The notes under the pieces were generated by a model. It saw nothing but the letters and a program-made list of their open reading frames with translations, had not been told where the DNA came from and made no database searches. A stretch of DNA of 64,000 nucleotides from Bryum argenteum. Its lineage: Eukaryota > Streptophyta > Bryopsida > Bryales > Bryaceae. The DNA is taken from assembly GCA_037043015.1 (NCBI GenBank), contig CM073325.1, forward strand, positions 6,985,001 through 7,049,000, given 5' to 3'. The translations under genes and the position numbers were made by a program. The first letter of the stretch is position 1. Each line of letters begins with the position of its first letter. Shown here one piece after another: positions 12,983 through 24,559 of the stretch.

Positions 12983-13640
12983 CTTAAAAAGGGCAGTTCA
13001 AATTTAGTCCTTTTTTTAGAAGATAAGTTCAAAATATGTTCATAACCAAACCACTACTCAAGTTCCAAAGTGACCCAAGTCGAAAGTTTACAAAGGCAGC
13101 CTCTATAACGTACAAAAACAATCTTAGCAATTTTTTGTTTTTTTTAAAAATTTATTTATTTATTTATTTATTTCTTTTATTATTTTTCTTCGTCTTCTTC
13201 TTCCCAAATTTTACAAACTCATAAAGGCACCTATTGAGCCTTCAACATTTTTCATATGAAAAAAAATATTTAACATGGTGCATGTTTTTTTATGTTGTTA
13301 TGTTGAAACCTTGTTCTATTATAAAACAATTATTTTGCACAAAGGTCAAGAAGGTTGAATGAGTCTCCAAAATTTTGCATGAGCCTACCCAACTTGATTA
13401 CCAGCATGGAAATGAATATGCCCAAATTTTATCAGTTAACAAACTTCAACTTGCCCTTGGTACCATTTACATTGTGCCTAGTGCAATGGCTTGTAAAACT
13501 TTTGCATCAACAATGAACATTACAGTTTAAATGGAGAAGATACAGCAATTGAAAATTTCAGCGGTAGCTGAAAAATAAGTAAGGTACAAGATCCTACGAT
13601 TAGAAGTCTAAAAAGAGAAAATGTTGATTCCCATGGTTGA
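12983..13640 (-). mobile_element. Truncated TA-3 element, reversed
   Basis: Read on the minus strand this follows the internal order of the TA-3 copies at 47-50 kb: the block containing CTTGTACC, then the CATGTAGG-like block, then the part after ATGAACATATT. Both termini are missing. It disrupts the intron part of the TMEM70-like duplicate. Confidence 0.5.
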
Positions 13641-13841
13641 GAGTGCAAGGGATTTTAAATAGGCAGTTTTGAGACCTCTACCTCTCGTAACAACATGGAA
13701 ATTTAGGGTTTAAATGCAACTAGTACAAAGAACGGTCTTTGACAATAAATGGGCATGTGAAAATATCTTGGATTGAAAATCCGAACGGTGAGATCATGTC
13801 TTAGTACCTCTTCTACATATGGTAAAATTTATAACTAAAAA

Positions 13842-13883
<42 letters not shown>

Positions 13884-14408
13884 AAAAAAAAATCTCGATT
13901 TTTGGTGAATTTTTGAAAATTTTGCGTTTTTATCAACTTTGGGCAGATTTTGTGAATAAATGAGCATATAACACAAGTTGGGCAGTTTTGGGCAGATTTT
14001 GAATAGTGATTTCAAACTTTGACTTTGAATATCTCCTAAAGTATGAAGATTTTTGAAGCTCGGATTTTGACACTTTCTATTTTGAGTCTTGGATATTTGA
14101 TATGATTGGGTAAAACATTATAATAAGTGAAAAAATGAAAAGAGGCCATGAATAGCCTAACCAAAATATCATTAGTTTCTCAAACTAGTGAGCAACACTA
14201 CAAAAACGCAACCTTGTTTGTGATTGAAAGCTTGGTGTGAACAATCTGTGATTCTATACAAGTTTCTGAAAATTGGATGTGGTTCTCAACTTACTGAACT
14301 TGTCGAAGACAAATTTTCTCTAAAAATAAAATTAAATTTATAGGTGTCTAGAGCTTTACAATGATTGGGATCGACCATAAAATGGTTGATTGAGCTCTTA
14401 GGGGTTAA
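13640..14408. mobile_element. TA-5-like fragment and a lone TTAA element end
   Basis: 13,640-14,140 matches the TA-5 core (the segments around AATATCTCCTAAAGTATGA and TTTTGGGCAGATTT). A terminus TTAGGGGTTAA stands at 14,398-14,408 with inward sequence CCCCTAAGAGCTC. I could not find its partner end. A poly-A tract occupies about 13,838-13,879. Confidence 0.45.
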
Positions 14409-14569
14409 TACTTTTAATCCACAAATTGCGAAGAGGGGGAGAATGAATACGAGTTATCCAACAAATGTACATTCGAAACTAACCCGTAAATTTCTGCTTG
14501 TTGAAACTGGTACCGCCACAATCGTTACTTTGACCAACAACATCTGAGAGGGCCCAGCCCCAAATTCTC

Positions 14570-14969
14570 GATACAACCAACAGATAGATAGAATACATAG
14601 ATAGATAGAAATTCCGGTCCCTTTCTAAGGGGCCGGCGTGAATGAAGCGTCCGTTCGTAATGCTAACATCCCAATGGCCACCGGACAAGGGGAAATTGGA
14701 ACAATACTACTTCCCCCTCTCGAGGGTGGACACTATAACTACGCTAGTTTCTAGCCTAGTTACTAATGCCTTGAAGATACTTGACATAGTATCCCCCCAA
14801 AGGGCTTTGAGGTACCCATACAACAAGGTCCAAAGACCCCCCACAATAGTTGGGTGGACTATAGTGGTGAGCACCACGCCGGCATGGGGGATAGAACCCA
14901 CGACCTTCTCATTGGGGGCCTAAGCCCTAACCACCAAGCCAAGGCTTGTGGTGCCTGATACAACCAACA
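14570..14969 (-). mobile_element. Full-length tRNA-derived SINE with 13-bp target duplication
   Basis: The body is 14,583-14,956 on the minus strand (374 bp). It is bracketed by identical direct repeats GATACAACCAACA at 14,570-14,582 and 14,957-14,969. The 5' part has a pol III box A-like motif (TGGCTTGGTGGTTAGGGC, 14,924-14,941) and a box B-like motif (GGTCGTGGGTTCTATCCCC, 14,887-14,905), as in plant tRNA-related SINEs. The 3' end is a TCTA-rich simple tail. It inserted into the upstream part of the TMEM70-like duplicate. A 3' fragment of the same family is at 33,898-33,999. Confidence 0.85.
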
Positions 14970-15052
14970 CTATCATATTCAACAACAAATGGCAACCAAA
15001 ATGCTGTAATCCACAAAATAAAGCAACCATGTTGTCAAGATATTAACAAACT

Positions 15053-15965
15053 GACCTGTAAATTTTCTTGTTGTTTTGGGAGCAAGAAGTTTCAAAACTA
15101 CCTTTTAAGTCAAGTGCACTCCCAACCATGTGACACAACTTCTTTTTATCTACTTTTAGACTTTCAACCATAGGATCTTGTATCGTACTTGTTGATGAGC
15201 TACTGCTGAAATTTTCAACGAATGAATCTCCTCCATTTGTAAGATCTAAACTTCCAAAGTTGATGCAAAAGTCTTCTTTGCCATTGCTCGAGACACGTAG
15301 TGTAAATGGTGCCGGGGGCAAGTTGAAGTTTGTTACCCCAAACATTCTAGGCATATTTTTTCCATGTATGTTAACAAGTTGGGTTCGCTCATACAAAATT
15401 TTAGAGACTCATTTTGCAAATTTGACCTTCATGTAGATAACTTTTTAAAAGAATGTCTAAAAACAACAATTCATTAAAACATGCATTTCATTAGATGTAT
15501 ATGGTTCAAGACAAAAAAAAATAAAATTGTGCACTGAGTAGGTACCTTTATGAGTTTGTGAATTTTAATTAAAAAATTTGAAAAAGTTCTAAAATCTCAA
15601 TTTTTTGACCATTCTTAAAAGAGATAATTTCAAAATTACTACAAATATTGTTTTGTAATTTTTTGGAGGGTGCCCTTCTGAAATTGACAAACTTTGCGAC
15701 TTTGGTCACTTTGGAACTTGAGTAGTGATTTTCTCATGAACATATTACTTCAGAAAAATCTTAAAAGAATTCTAAACTTGAAGTTGGGCCTTTCTGGACT
15801 TGAAACCGGAAAGTTTCGACACGAAGGTTTTGAATTTAGACTTTCCCTTTGCAAATTTTACCAATTAAATTTTGCTGTATAGGGAACACATAATAATAAT
15901 ATTGGGCAAAATATCAATTCTAACCCGTTCAGATGAGCTTCTTGAAATCCCACAAAATCATTTTA
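15053..15965 (+). mobile_element. Decayed TA-3/TA-4 element
   Basis: The left end reads TGACCTGTAAATTTTCTTG, a degenerate match to the TA-4 end TTAACCCCTAAATTTCCTTG at 48,311. The interior runs collinear with TA-3/TA-4 (the ATAGGATCTTGTA block, the GTTACCCCAAACATT block near 15,330, then CATGAACATATTAC near 15,735). The right terminus is lost near 15,965. It has no coding capacity. Confidence 0.55.
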
Positions 15966-16364
15966 CGTTATAAAGATACTTACCGGTAAAGGTTCAGCAC
16001 AACCTTCACATAGGATCAATCTGTTTTCAAAAATTCACTTTCACATTTTTCACCAATCATAATGCTAACATAGGGCACCCTAGAGATCCGTATTAGTTTT
16101 TCACTTACATCCCGGGTAAGCGTTCGTAGCAGCTACCAAGGAGGATGGAGGAGGGGTAATGAGCCTCCCAATTTTTTGATGTATAGACATTAAATGCCAA
16201 GGAGTAGGCTTGCCAGGGTAACAGGGGGTCGCAGGCCTCAAACTTGAATTCAAAATTATCAAAAACGGCCTTGGGAGGTCCTCACAGATTCTAGGGTGCC
16301 TCCTTGGTAGCTGATTGCTCTTACGTCCTATGGTATTTATTCGGTAAAAGTCTAAAATGATCGG
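15966..16364. other. Unannotated spacer
   Basis: No gene or repeat could be supported. GGTAGC/GCTACC words recur at 16,131-16,140 and 16,306-16,312, without further structure. Confidence 0.3.
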
Positions 16365-18765
16365 GTATAGGTGCCTCTAGCTCAACAGTGGTCGAACAAC
16401 TTGGTTGTCGGTAATGAACAGTACCCACAAGCAAACCCTAGATCTCTTGTTTCGTGCGCACAGCCTTCAGAGTTTGTTTTCGGAGAAGATCGATCGTGCC
16501 TTAAATCGTGTGGCAGGAGCAGCTTTTATCAAGGACTACGAACTTGGGTGGCTCGGAGTGCACTAGATCATTTATTCCACCAGGGTTCTCGGCCACACGT
16601 TCCTTGACTCCGATCGAATCGAAGCTAACTGATCTGCACTGGCATAGGTACATATCTATCCTGGGCTTTTCAGGATCAAGTGAAATGATGACATCTTTTT
16701 ATTAGAAAGCTGAGTCTCGTTATTCTTGTAAAATGCAGCTGTCGGTATCATACCCTATTTGGTAAGCGGATCGTGAACTCTGGAAGGCTTTATCTTTTGC
16801 TGGGCTACTTAGCTCGATCTGGTTGCTTGTTGTGAGTCTAGTTCTCACTGTCGGTGCTTACAAGCATAAGAGAGTTGTGGTTGATCTTGATTTAAATCAT
16901 ATCCGAATATACGTGGTATACATATGGTAAATGTCTGCAAATAGTTGGTCAGAGGTGTCTCTAGCTTTGCAATGGACGGACCACTTGTTTGTCGGATAAT
17001 GTGTAGAAGGCACCCACAAAGCTTATCCCTCTCTCGCTTGTTTCGTGCACAAGGCTTTTACTGGAGACGGGTCTTTCGAGTTTGTTGTCTTCGAAGATCG
17101 ATCGTGCTTTTGAGTGTGCTGCAGCATCAGCTTTTCAAGAACTAGAATCGTGCGTGGCTCGTAGTGCACTAGGTCGTTTGTTCCACCAGGGTTTGATATA
17201 TCAGCTCTCAGCAACGTGTGTGGCGCAACATGGTCCGTGCCTCCAACTGAATCGTAGCTCACTTACTGCATAACTTGATCTACACGTGCATCGGTAAGAA
17301 ATCTATCTAGAGCTTTTCAAGGTTGGGTTGAATGGTTAAGTCCTGCTTCTTTTGGGACTCAGTCTCATTTTTCTTGTGAAATGCGATTGTTGGTATCATT
17401 TCCTGTTGCTTGAACCGATTGTGAACTCTGGAAGGCGTCAACTTCTGTAAAGCTAAAAACCTCCATCTGGTGGGATGTTGTGAGTTGGATATACATTGTC
17501 TGTGCTTACAAGCATGGAAGTCTTGTCGTTGATCTTGATTTGGTGTTAAATCGATGAGCAATTTCTTTCGTGGCGGAATTCTTTAGACTATGTAGGCTTC
17601 ACTTGCAAACACCCTGGTCCTTTGGTCCTCCTGCGTGTGAAAACACCCTAAGTATCATACTAGTCGTTTATTGGCAAGAGTAGTTGAAGGATCAAGAAAG
17701 AAAGAAGTGCTCCTCCCTCCACAGGCATTGACTGTGGTTGAAAGCCCGACTTTGAGTCTTATTACTTTCTTCTTTACTGCATTCCCTTGCAGAAGCAGGC
17801 AGTGGACGCGGTTTCAGCAGAGAAATACACATGCATTGTCCGGCATTTGTCACCTTATGTGTCGGTAATGTACAGCTCTTGTAAACAATCTTTCGTTCTC
17901 TTCTTCGTGCACAGCTTTTGTCGAGGGCGGATCCTTTCGGGTTTGTTGCCGTGGAAGGTCGACATGCATGCCTTCGATTGTGCTACCAAATGAGCTAGTC
18001 ACAGCATAACGTGCATGATTGGCTTAGATGCACTAGGTCGGCTAACAGAGACTGTGTGGCACAACACGGTCGATGTCTCCGAGCGTAAGGGCGTTACTTT
18101 ACTGCGCAAAACAATGTACTAGTATCAGTTGTGGTCTTTCAGGGTTGATATCGTAAATCCTGTTATCAGAAGCTGTCATTTGTTTCTGTAAACTGCATAT
18201 TTGGGTACACTATAGTTCAGTCGATCATTGTAAATAACTTCTTCTACTCCCTTACAAACCTGGATGTGGCGGCTTGCATGAGTTGATTTTTCAACATGGG
18301 TGCTTGCAAGCATGGGAGTCTTTTTCGTTGTTTGTCATTGAACAATGTCCATTGTGACGGATTCTTTAGTTTGAATCGGCTTCATTTGCATCCTGGAGTA
18401 ACGATGATCCCTTGATTTGTGGTGTGAAGTCATCGAAAGCCGGTCATCGAATCCTACTGGTTTTAGTGGGAGTGTCATGTAGTGGCTTAGGTTGTTGTGG
18501 CAGAGCATTTTGCGACTGGAGACTAATCACATGATTATATTTGCTTTGGCAAATACGTTGGTCGAATGCAGTGCTTTTCAACCTCGTTTGCAGCTCTGAA
18601 TTCACTATCAGTTGTCAAGCTCGAGTTGTTCGAATCAACAGGTACAACATGAAGAGTTATTCGTAAAGTTGAACGCAAGAGGAACATGCTGTGATTGGTG
18701 CAATGGCCACATCCAAGGTTCCTGTGTGAAGACAACCATCTTCTTGTGTAAAAATATCCGTGATC
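16365..18765 (+). promoter_or_regulatory. Leader of kinase copy 2: three tandem leader units
   Basis: Three diverged direct repeats occupy about 16,365-16,920, 16,935-17,560 and 17,790-18,330. Each passes in order through a GTCGGTAATG- or GTCGGATAATG-like word, a CGTGCACA-like word, a GTTTGTTG-like word, a TGCACTAG block, and a segment ending near TGCTTACAAGCAT or TGCTTGCAAGCAT. Copies 1 and 3 have two units. This may be a promoter duplicated in tandem or repeated non-coding leader exons. The sequence alone does not decide. Confidence 0.45.
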
Positions 18766-21678
18766 ATGGCGGGTCCCTCGTCGTTTCCGTTGCTCTCATC
18801 AGCACCAACAAGTTCCTTCAGTTGTCAAACTGATTCGGAGATGGAGTTTTCGGAAGCTAGTCACTTTAGCGTATTGGATGAGTCCGCGACTTCCTCGAAC
18901 TGGTCAGCTGAGGCCAACTATGAGTACTTCACTGAGTTGAAGAATCACCCTGAATGGGGCGGTTTCTTCGGAGATTGGGGACAAGAAATAAGAGTGGGAA
19001 AGAAAATCAGCCATGGAGCACAAGCGGATATATATGAAGCTCGTAAGGGAGAGGATGGTGAGTTTGATTTGGTGGTGAAGGTGATGAAAGGCGATGTTCC
19101 TCTCCAAGCATTTCAAGCCCAATGGCCTACTGGGTTGTTGTCATCTCGTTTCAACTCCATACGGACAGGGTATGATCTGCCGTCGTTGTTTAATATTCTG
19201 GGAGGAATATTGTTGGAGGAGGAGAGGTTGAGGGGAAGGTTTGCCTTCGTGATGTTTAGACGGTGGGGTGATTTGCGGCTATTGATTGATCGTCGAATGA
19301 AAGCAAGGCGTTCTACAGATGGCCCTTTCTCCATCGACCAAGCCATTCATTTGATGTTGACAATAGCGAAAGATATGGACATCCTTCACACTAAGCACAA
19401 TATTGTACATAGAGACTTGAAAGCCTCTAATGTTTTAGTCCGGAAAAAAAAGTATTCTCATGGAGAGATGATTGGAGATGAGGGGATGGTCAGAGACGAT
19501 GAAATGGTAAAAGTAGAAATAGCGGATTTTGAGAGTTCGAGGTTAGTGATGGGTACATCATTTTGGAGAGCACCTGAGATTTTTCAACAATCGGAGAATA
19601 GGGTTCCAAGTGCAGAAGTGACATTCACTACTATGGCAGATGTATATAGTTACGGCATGACATGTTATGAGATTGTAACAGGTCGGATCCCGTTTGATTC
19701 TGAGCATGAACCATGTACGTGGGATGAAGTTTTGAGTGGGTGCCGTCCAACTATTCCTAGAAAAGTGCCGATGTTTTTGAGGAACATTATAAAGAGTTGT
19801 TGGCATCCTGATCCAATAGAAAGGCCAAACTTTTACGAGATAGTGGAATTGCTAAAATACAAGCCAAAGATACCTAACTTGCTAGTGTGTAGTCAAAGTC
19901 ATCCAACAAGTGTTGTGATTGACAATGAATTACATGAAAGTGCAACTATTATTAAGGTATATTACTTCACCTCTTTTCTTTGATATTTTTTTTGCCACAT
20001 ACTCCATTTGTGAATTATTATCTTTGGTTTTGTTAGTATCAATGAGTTATCCTAGATTGTTAAGATTGTAAAATTGTTGAGATTGAACAAATTGTAGAAT
20101 CTGTTCAAATAGTTCTTGTTTATGGTTAGATTTGTTCAACGTGTTTAAGGTAATGATTTTTACCATCATGGAGGATAGTTTGGTTATCATTGAAATTTTG
20201 AGTCAAACATTTCCAATGTTTGTAGGTTGCACAATGGAGGCATTGTTTGTCATTGACTTTGCTTCAAGTCATGGAGGATCTAGCATGCATGGAACTGTGG
20301 ACATTGAGAGCTATTACAGCGTATACAAGTGAAAAAGTTCTGTATTGTAAGTTATTATTTTTGACTTTTTTAGGTAGAGAGGTTTAAGAGAGTTCTTATA
20401 AATTTTTGGACTTCATGTTAATATCTTCAAAATGATTTTGCAACCTAACATTGTTTGATTCATGTTTTATCATAGATGTGGAGGTAGTCGATGATGATGG
20501 TGTGAAAGTATGTGATACAACTGATGTTGCACGCATTGAGAGGGTAAGCATTGTAATAGAAGGGTATCTAGTATCCATTCTACATAGTTCTTCGTTGGAT
20601 TTTCATATATATATATATAATCAATGAAGTATGATATTAACAATGTTATGTGAAAAGTTTGTTTATAGTTTATTATCATTTCAATAAATTATGAAAAGAG
20701 CATTGATGGAAGTAATTGTCTTTGGTGCACAGGCTTTGAGGACGAAGATGAGAAAGATATTTCATTGGCATGGGAGTTATATAGAAAATGATGTCATCAA
20801 GCAAACTTATGTCCTAGAGATAACCATGTATGATAATCATTATTTCCTCAAATTTTTAGAAGTCTTACGCGAATTGGGTCTCCAAGTTTTCAAAGCAGAA
20901 AAATGGGTTGGCAATGGTTGCATGCACTATGCATTGCTTGTGCACGGCAAGAAGGGTTATTGTTATTCTCTTCTAAAAGGATTGGCCTCTGGATGGGTTC
21001 TTCGCTGCTATATAGTATTTCACAAGTTGGTTAGAGGGGATGTTGATATACACTTGGACAACTTCAAACGTGTTATGGCTTCGGTTTGCCCTCCAAGCAT
21101 GGATGAATGTCCTTTTGAAGTGGCTTTAACTAATTCTTCTCCTGAAATGAAGTATGTTCTTCTTGAAGAAGGAAATATACATCACAAAGATGCCATAGAC
21201 GTTCTTCGTCAAACAGGATATTGCCCTAGTTCAAGTTCTCCGCAATGGGTTGATACATCAAGGCTTTCAAGTAGACAAAAACCTCAACATGAGAAGGATC
21301 TGGTGAAGTTCAGAGGTTTACCTTTATTTTTCAAGGTTATTCCTCAAACTCAATCTTGTCTTGTATTCTCATTGAAATTTGATGAATGTTTTTCTTAATA
21401 TTCTGGTGTGAGTTTCTCTTTGAGATGAAGTGGCATCTACTAATGCTATCTCTTAATACGTGAAGTACAAGTGACAATGTCAGTCTATGTAAGGATATGA
21501 TTGTATTGTAGGTTCTAGTACGAGTAAGAAAATCAAGGGGTTTAATTGGATGTTGAGTGATGTGCAGATTGAATACGGAGAAGTTACTTCGATCTGTCTA
21601 AGACGGAGGGCTTTACAGAGGGTACTATTTTCATCAAAGTGGGAGAGTTTCAAGTCAAGAGTCCGAGAATTTACTTAG
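18766..21678 (+). CDS. TKL-like protein kinase with novel C-terminal domain, copy 2
   Basis: Five exons: 18766-19956, 20226-20346, 20476-20543, 20733-21335 and 21568-21678 (697 codons plus stop). All introns are GT-AG and the frame stays open throughout. The start ATG opens MAGPSSFPLLSSAPTSSF; the codon two places upstream is GTG, not ATG. The kinase domain (about residues 60-385) shows SHGAQADIYEA, LVVKVMK, HRDLKASNVLV, IADFESS (DFG replaced by DFE), WRAPEIF and DVYSYGMTCYEIVTGRIPF. The conserved unknown domain in exon 4 runs from RKIFHWHGSYIEND to KFRGLPLFFK. The final exon is short and basic (EVTSICLRRRALQ). HRD and the beta-3 lysine are kept, so activity is plausible. This is the best reference copy of the family in the window. 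Confidence 0.8.
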
Positions 21679-22159
21679 ATCTCAGGAAGACAAGATTCTC
21701 AAGGTCTACCACCATATCAATAGAGCATGCTTTATTTTGTTAGTACTTTGAATTCTCACATTGTACTAATTTTTCCAATTTATCTCTCATATATTAAATA
21801 AATACTTGTGATCACTTCGGGGTGATGTGTTTGAGGGTTCATGTATTGCATATGATATAATTTTGTGGTTATTCCACCTTATAAGTTTACATTGTAGCCC
21901 AATTCCACCTGTAGGTATGGAAATGATAAGTAGCTAACGTAAACTGAGGGGAGACATTAGAAAGTCCTATAAGATCCACCTCGTTTTCCACTTAGTGAAT
22001 ATGAATTTAGAATCTGCAAATAGGTTATTGATTATGGTGGTGTGAGCAATGATTGGGAGATATGTCAGTCTATTATAAATTAGCTGAACGAAGTTGTCAA
22101 ACTTACCATTTCAATTTAAAAGAATTAGGATTTTGTCCAACTCATTTTCTAAATATCAC
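21679..22159. other. 3' flank of kinase copy 2
   Basis: Non-coding. It resembles 9,060-9,300 downstream of copy 1 and 37,250-36,950 downstream of copy 3. Confidence 0.35.
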
Positions 22160-22426
22160 TTAACCCCTAAAGATCGAAGAAAGCCGAAATGGCTTTTGGT
22201 ATTTCCGCAAGGAAAAATATCAGCCAACTTTGGTCACTATAATATCAAATTTGGAGAAAAATTAACGGTTCAAATTTGACATATGAGTAAAGGGACAAGT
22301 TAACATGAAAATCCTACAGTTGGATCTTTTAATGGATGCTTCGATTGAGTTTTTTTGGGCATGAAGTAGAAGAGGGTCCTTTGTGGTAATTTAGACAATT
22401 TTGTATCAAGGATCTTTAGGGGTTAA
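22160..22426. mobile_element. TA-2: 259-bp MITE with TTAA duplications
   Basis: The body 22,164-22,422 is exactly 259 bp, with TTAA at 22,160-22,163 and 22,423-22,426. The ends CCCCTAAAGATC are perfect 12-bp inverted repeats. Next to the left end is a hairpin AAAGCC-GAAAT-GGCTTT. The interior aligns with the second TA-2 at 42,600-42,858, which has the same length. It has no coding capacity. Confidence 0.88.
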
Positions 22427-24520
22427 GTATCATATGGGTACCATCCAAGTATCATATGGATATTACTCAAGTATCATACAGTTATGAGTTAAGTATCATG
22501 CGGGTATCATATGGAATTAATGAATAATTTTATGAAGAAAGAATAATAGTTGGATTGTGTTAAAAACTTCTCGAACAATGGGTGTGAGCATATGTGTTTC
22601 CACTTAAGGTCTTATACATAGTGTTTTATATGTAAAGATGGGTGGATGGTTAGTTCATTTTCACCTCCAATACTTGTAGAGTTGTTTGCGATTTGATCGC
22701 AACAACACAAGAGTTGTTGATTATCTTTACATGAAGATTAGCGTTCACTACCAAATGTTATCCATTACACTATTTTTCAACTCTTTTGATATTTGTGTTC
22801 ACGTTTGGTCGCCTTTGCAATCAACTCTCCTTGTCTTTTCTTCAAGCAACCAATAACACCAATTCCAAAAATTCTTCCACTTGCCAAAAAATTTGCATGC
22901 TCTGACAATTAGTGTTATGTTTTGAAAATTAGTGTTGTAAAACCATGGTGACTTTGTATTTAGAGTTATAGTTCGCAAATAACATTTGTAACACTATTCA
23001 ACAACTCTTTTGTAGTAAAAATATTTTCGCATTTCTTAGGTTGTTTACAAGTGCACAAAGTTAAGGTGAGTTAAGGTAAGTCACGTATTATTCTACAAAA
23101 GATCTAAGTTTCTGTTGGTGCTCCTTTATTAATAAGGCAACTTCATCTGTGCATCCAAAAGCATCTGTATTCATACTCAATTTGTTGTGCGTCAGTAGGA
23201 ATGATTATAAACATATTTCAAGAAAAAATTTAAAAAACTCAGAAAAATAAAAAATAAAACATTCCACGCACCAAGGGTGTACCAACGTTTGCGTCAAAAA
23301 ACTCTGAAGATGAAATTTGACTTTGCATTTTTCTCCTCATACACTTTATACTCAAGAAAATATCCTATAAAAATCTTGGGCAAAAATGTTGATCTTAACC
23401 CCTTCATCCAAGCTGTTTTGGGTTTTTTGGATAGTTAGGGGATAAAACCATACTTTGTGTACTTAAAAGCAAGATCTTGTATTGAATAAATGCCACATGG
23501 TCTAAAATCCTTCCTAGTGTATACGAATGACCCAACATACTATCTTAGATGTATATTAGAATTCACCACATAGACTTGACTTGATTTGGCATCCAAACCT
23601 AAGTCACTTGAATTTTGTATAATGTGTATATGCACGTGTAGGTGTCCTCTTAATACAAAATAGAACGAGTTTATATTTGCAAATGGGGATAAATGAGTAG
23701 TTTTCAAAAGTATTAAATTTTCTTGGCTTGTAGATGTCCCAAAATACAACCTCTTGGCAGTGGGCATCATAATTTCATAAGTGGTAGAACACTCTTTAGA
23801 CTTGCCTATCCACCCACTTTGAAAACGGTGGTGACATTGTGAATCTAATAAAAAAATGACATAACTATCATCACCCTATATATACAATGATGCAATGGTG
23901 AAAACTACCATGGTATTACAAAGGAAAAATAGTCCAAAACTAGACCCTTCACACCCAAATCTATTCCATGTTTACAAGCATCTTCGACTGAATTAAGCTT
24001 TCTACCACAAAGACAAGAATCAAACCAGAATCCAACCACGCAAACAATGTTGAAATCGAACGGTGTATGAAGGAGATGGTAGTTGAAAAACCATGTATTA
24101 TTCTAGTTTTACTTTAGAAACATAAGTGCAGAATTAACACCAAAAGTTTTTGGATCAAAAATCTCCCAACTACAAAGATGTTGAGATTCACCTTAAAATC
24201 TCACTTATGTAAAAAAAAATTCCCAAAAAACTTTTGTACATTCCACATAATTGTTTTGCAAGCTCCAGGTATGAAAACTTTGTGTTTATTACACAAAACA
24301 GACTAGATTTGGGACCCAACCCAAGTGATCTCATTCAAAACGGGCTTTGGATAAAAAAATATGACTCTCCCAAGTTTCTGCCACAAGAAACTCATAAAAA
24401 TATCTCAAAGAATGAAAAGCCAACTTTGTAATAGTATAATGGAACAACATTTTAGCTCATTCAAGAGGCACAAAAACAGCACTCGAAGCATAAACAATCG
24501 TTTGTTCCTGTTCCTGAAAG
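22427..24520. other. Non-coding spacer with a TTAA-element remnant
   Basis: 22,430-22,505 holds a short repeated word, AAGTATCAT(A)TGG, several times. 22,560-23,150 is part of the duplicated kinase 3' flank. About 23,250-23,441 is a decayed element end: read on the minus strand from 23,441 it starts CCCCTAACTATCC and follows the hairpin-side end of TA-3/TA-4. From about 23,880 to 24,420 short stretches resemble TA-1. No gene could be supported. Confidence 0.4.
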
Positions 24521-24559
24521 AAAGTAGCATTGGCTCAACAAAATGTACCCAGTCCTTCA

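Larger units (their letters stand above)
12050..15045 (-). pseudogene. Broken duplicate of the TMEM70-like locus
   Basis: Three islands match the intact locus at 24.5-26.1 kb in the same order. 12,050-12,165 matches the 3' end of its exon 2 (24,527-24,600). About 12,560-12,970 matches its intron, including the intron-side stretch AAACCCTAAAACTGGAT. 14,430-14,570 and 14,970-15,045 match its upstream flank (25,910-26,080). Exon 1 is gone and most of exon 2 is replaced by unrelated sequence (12,170-12,560). A TA-3 fragment, a TA-5 fragment and a SINE fill the gaps. No product can be made. Confidence 0.6.
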
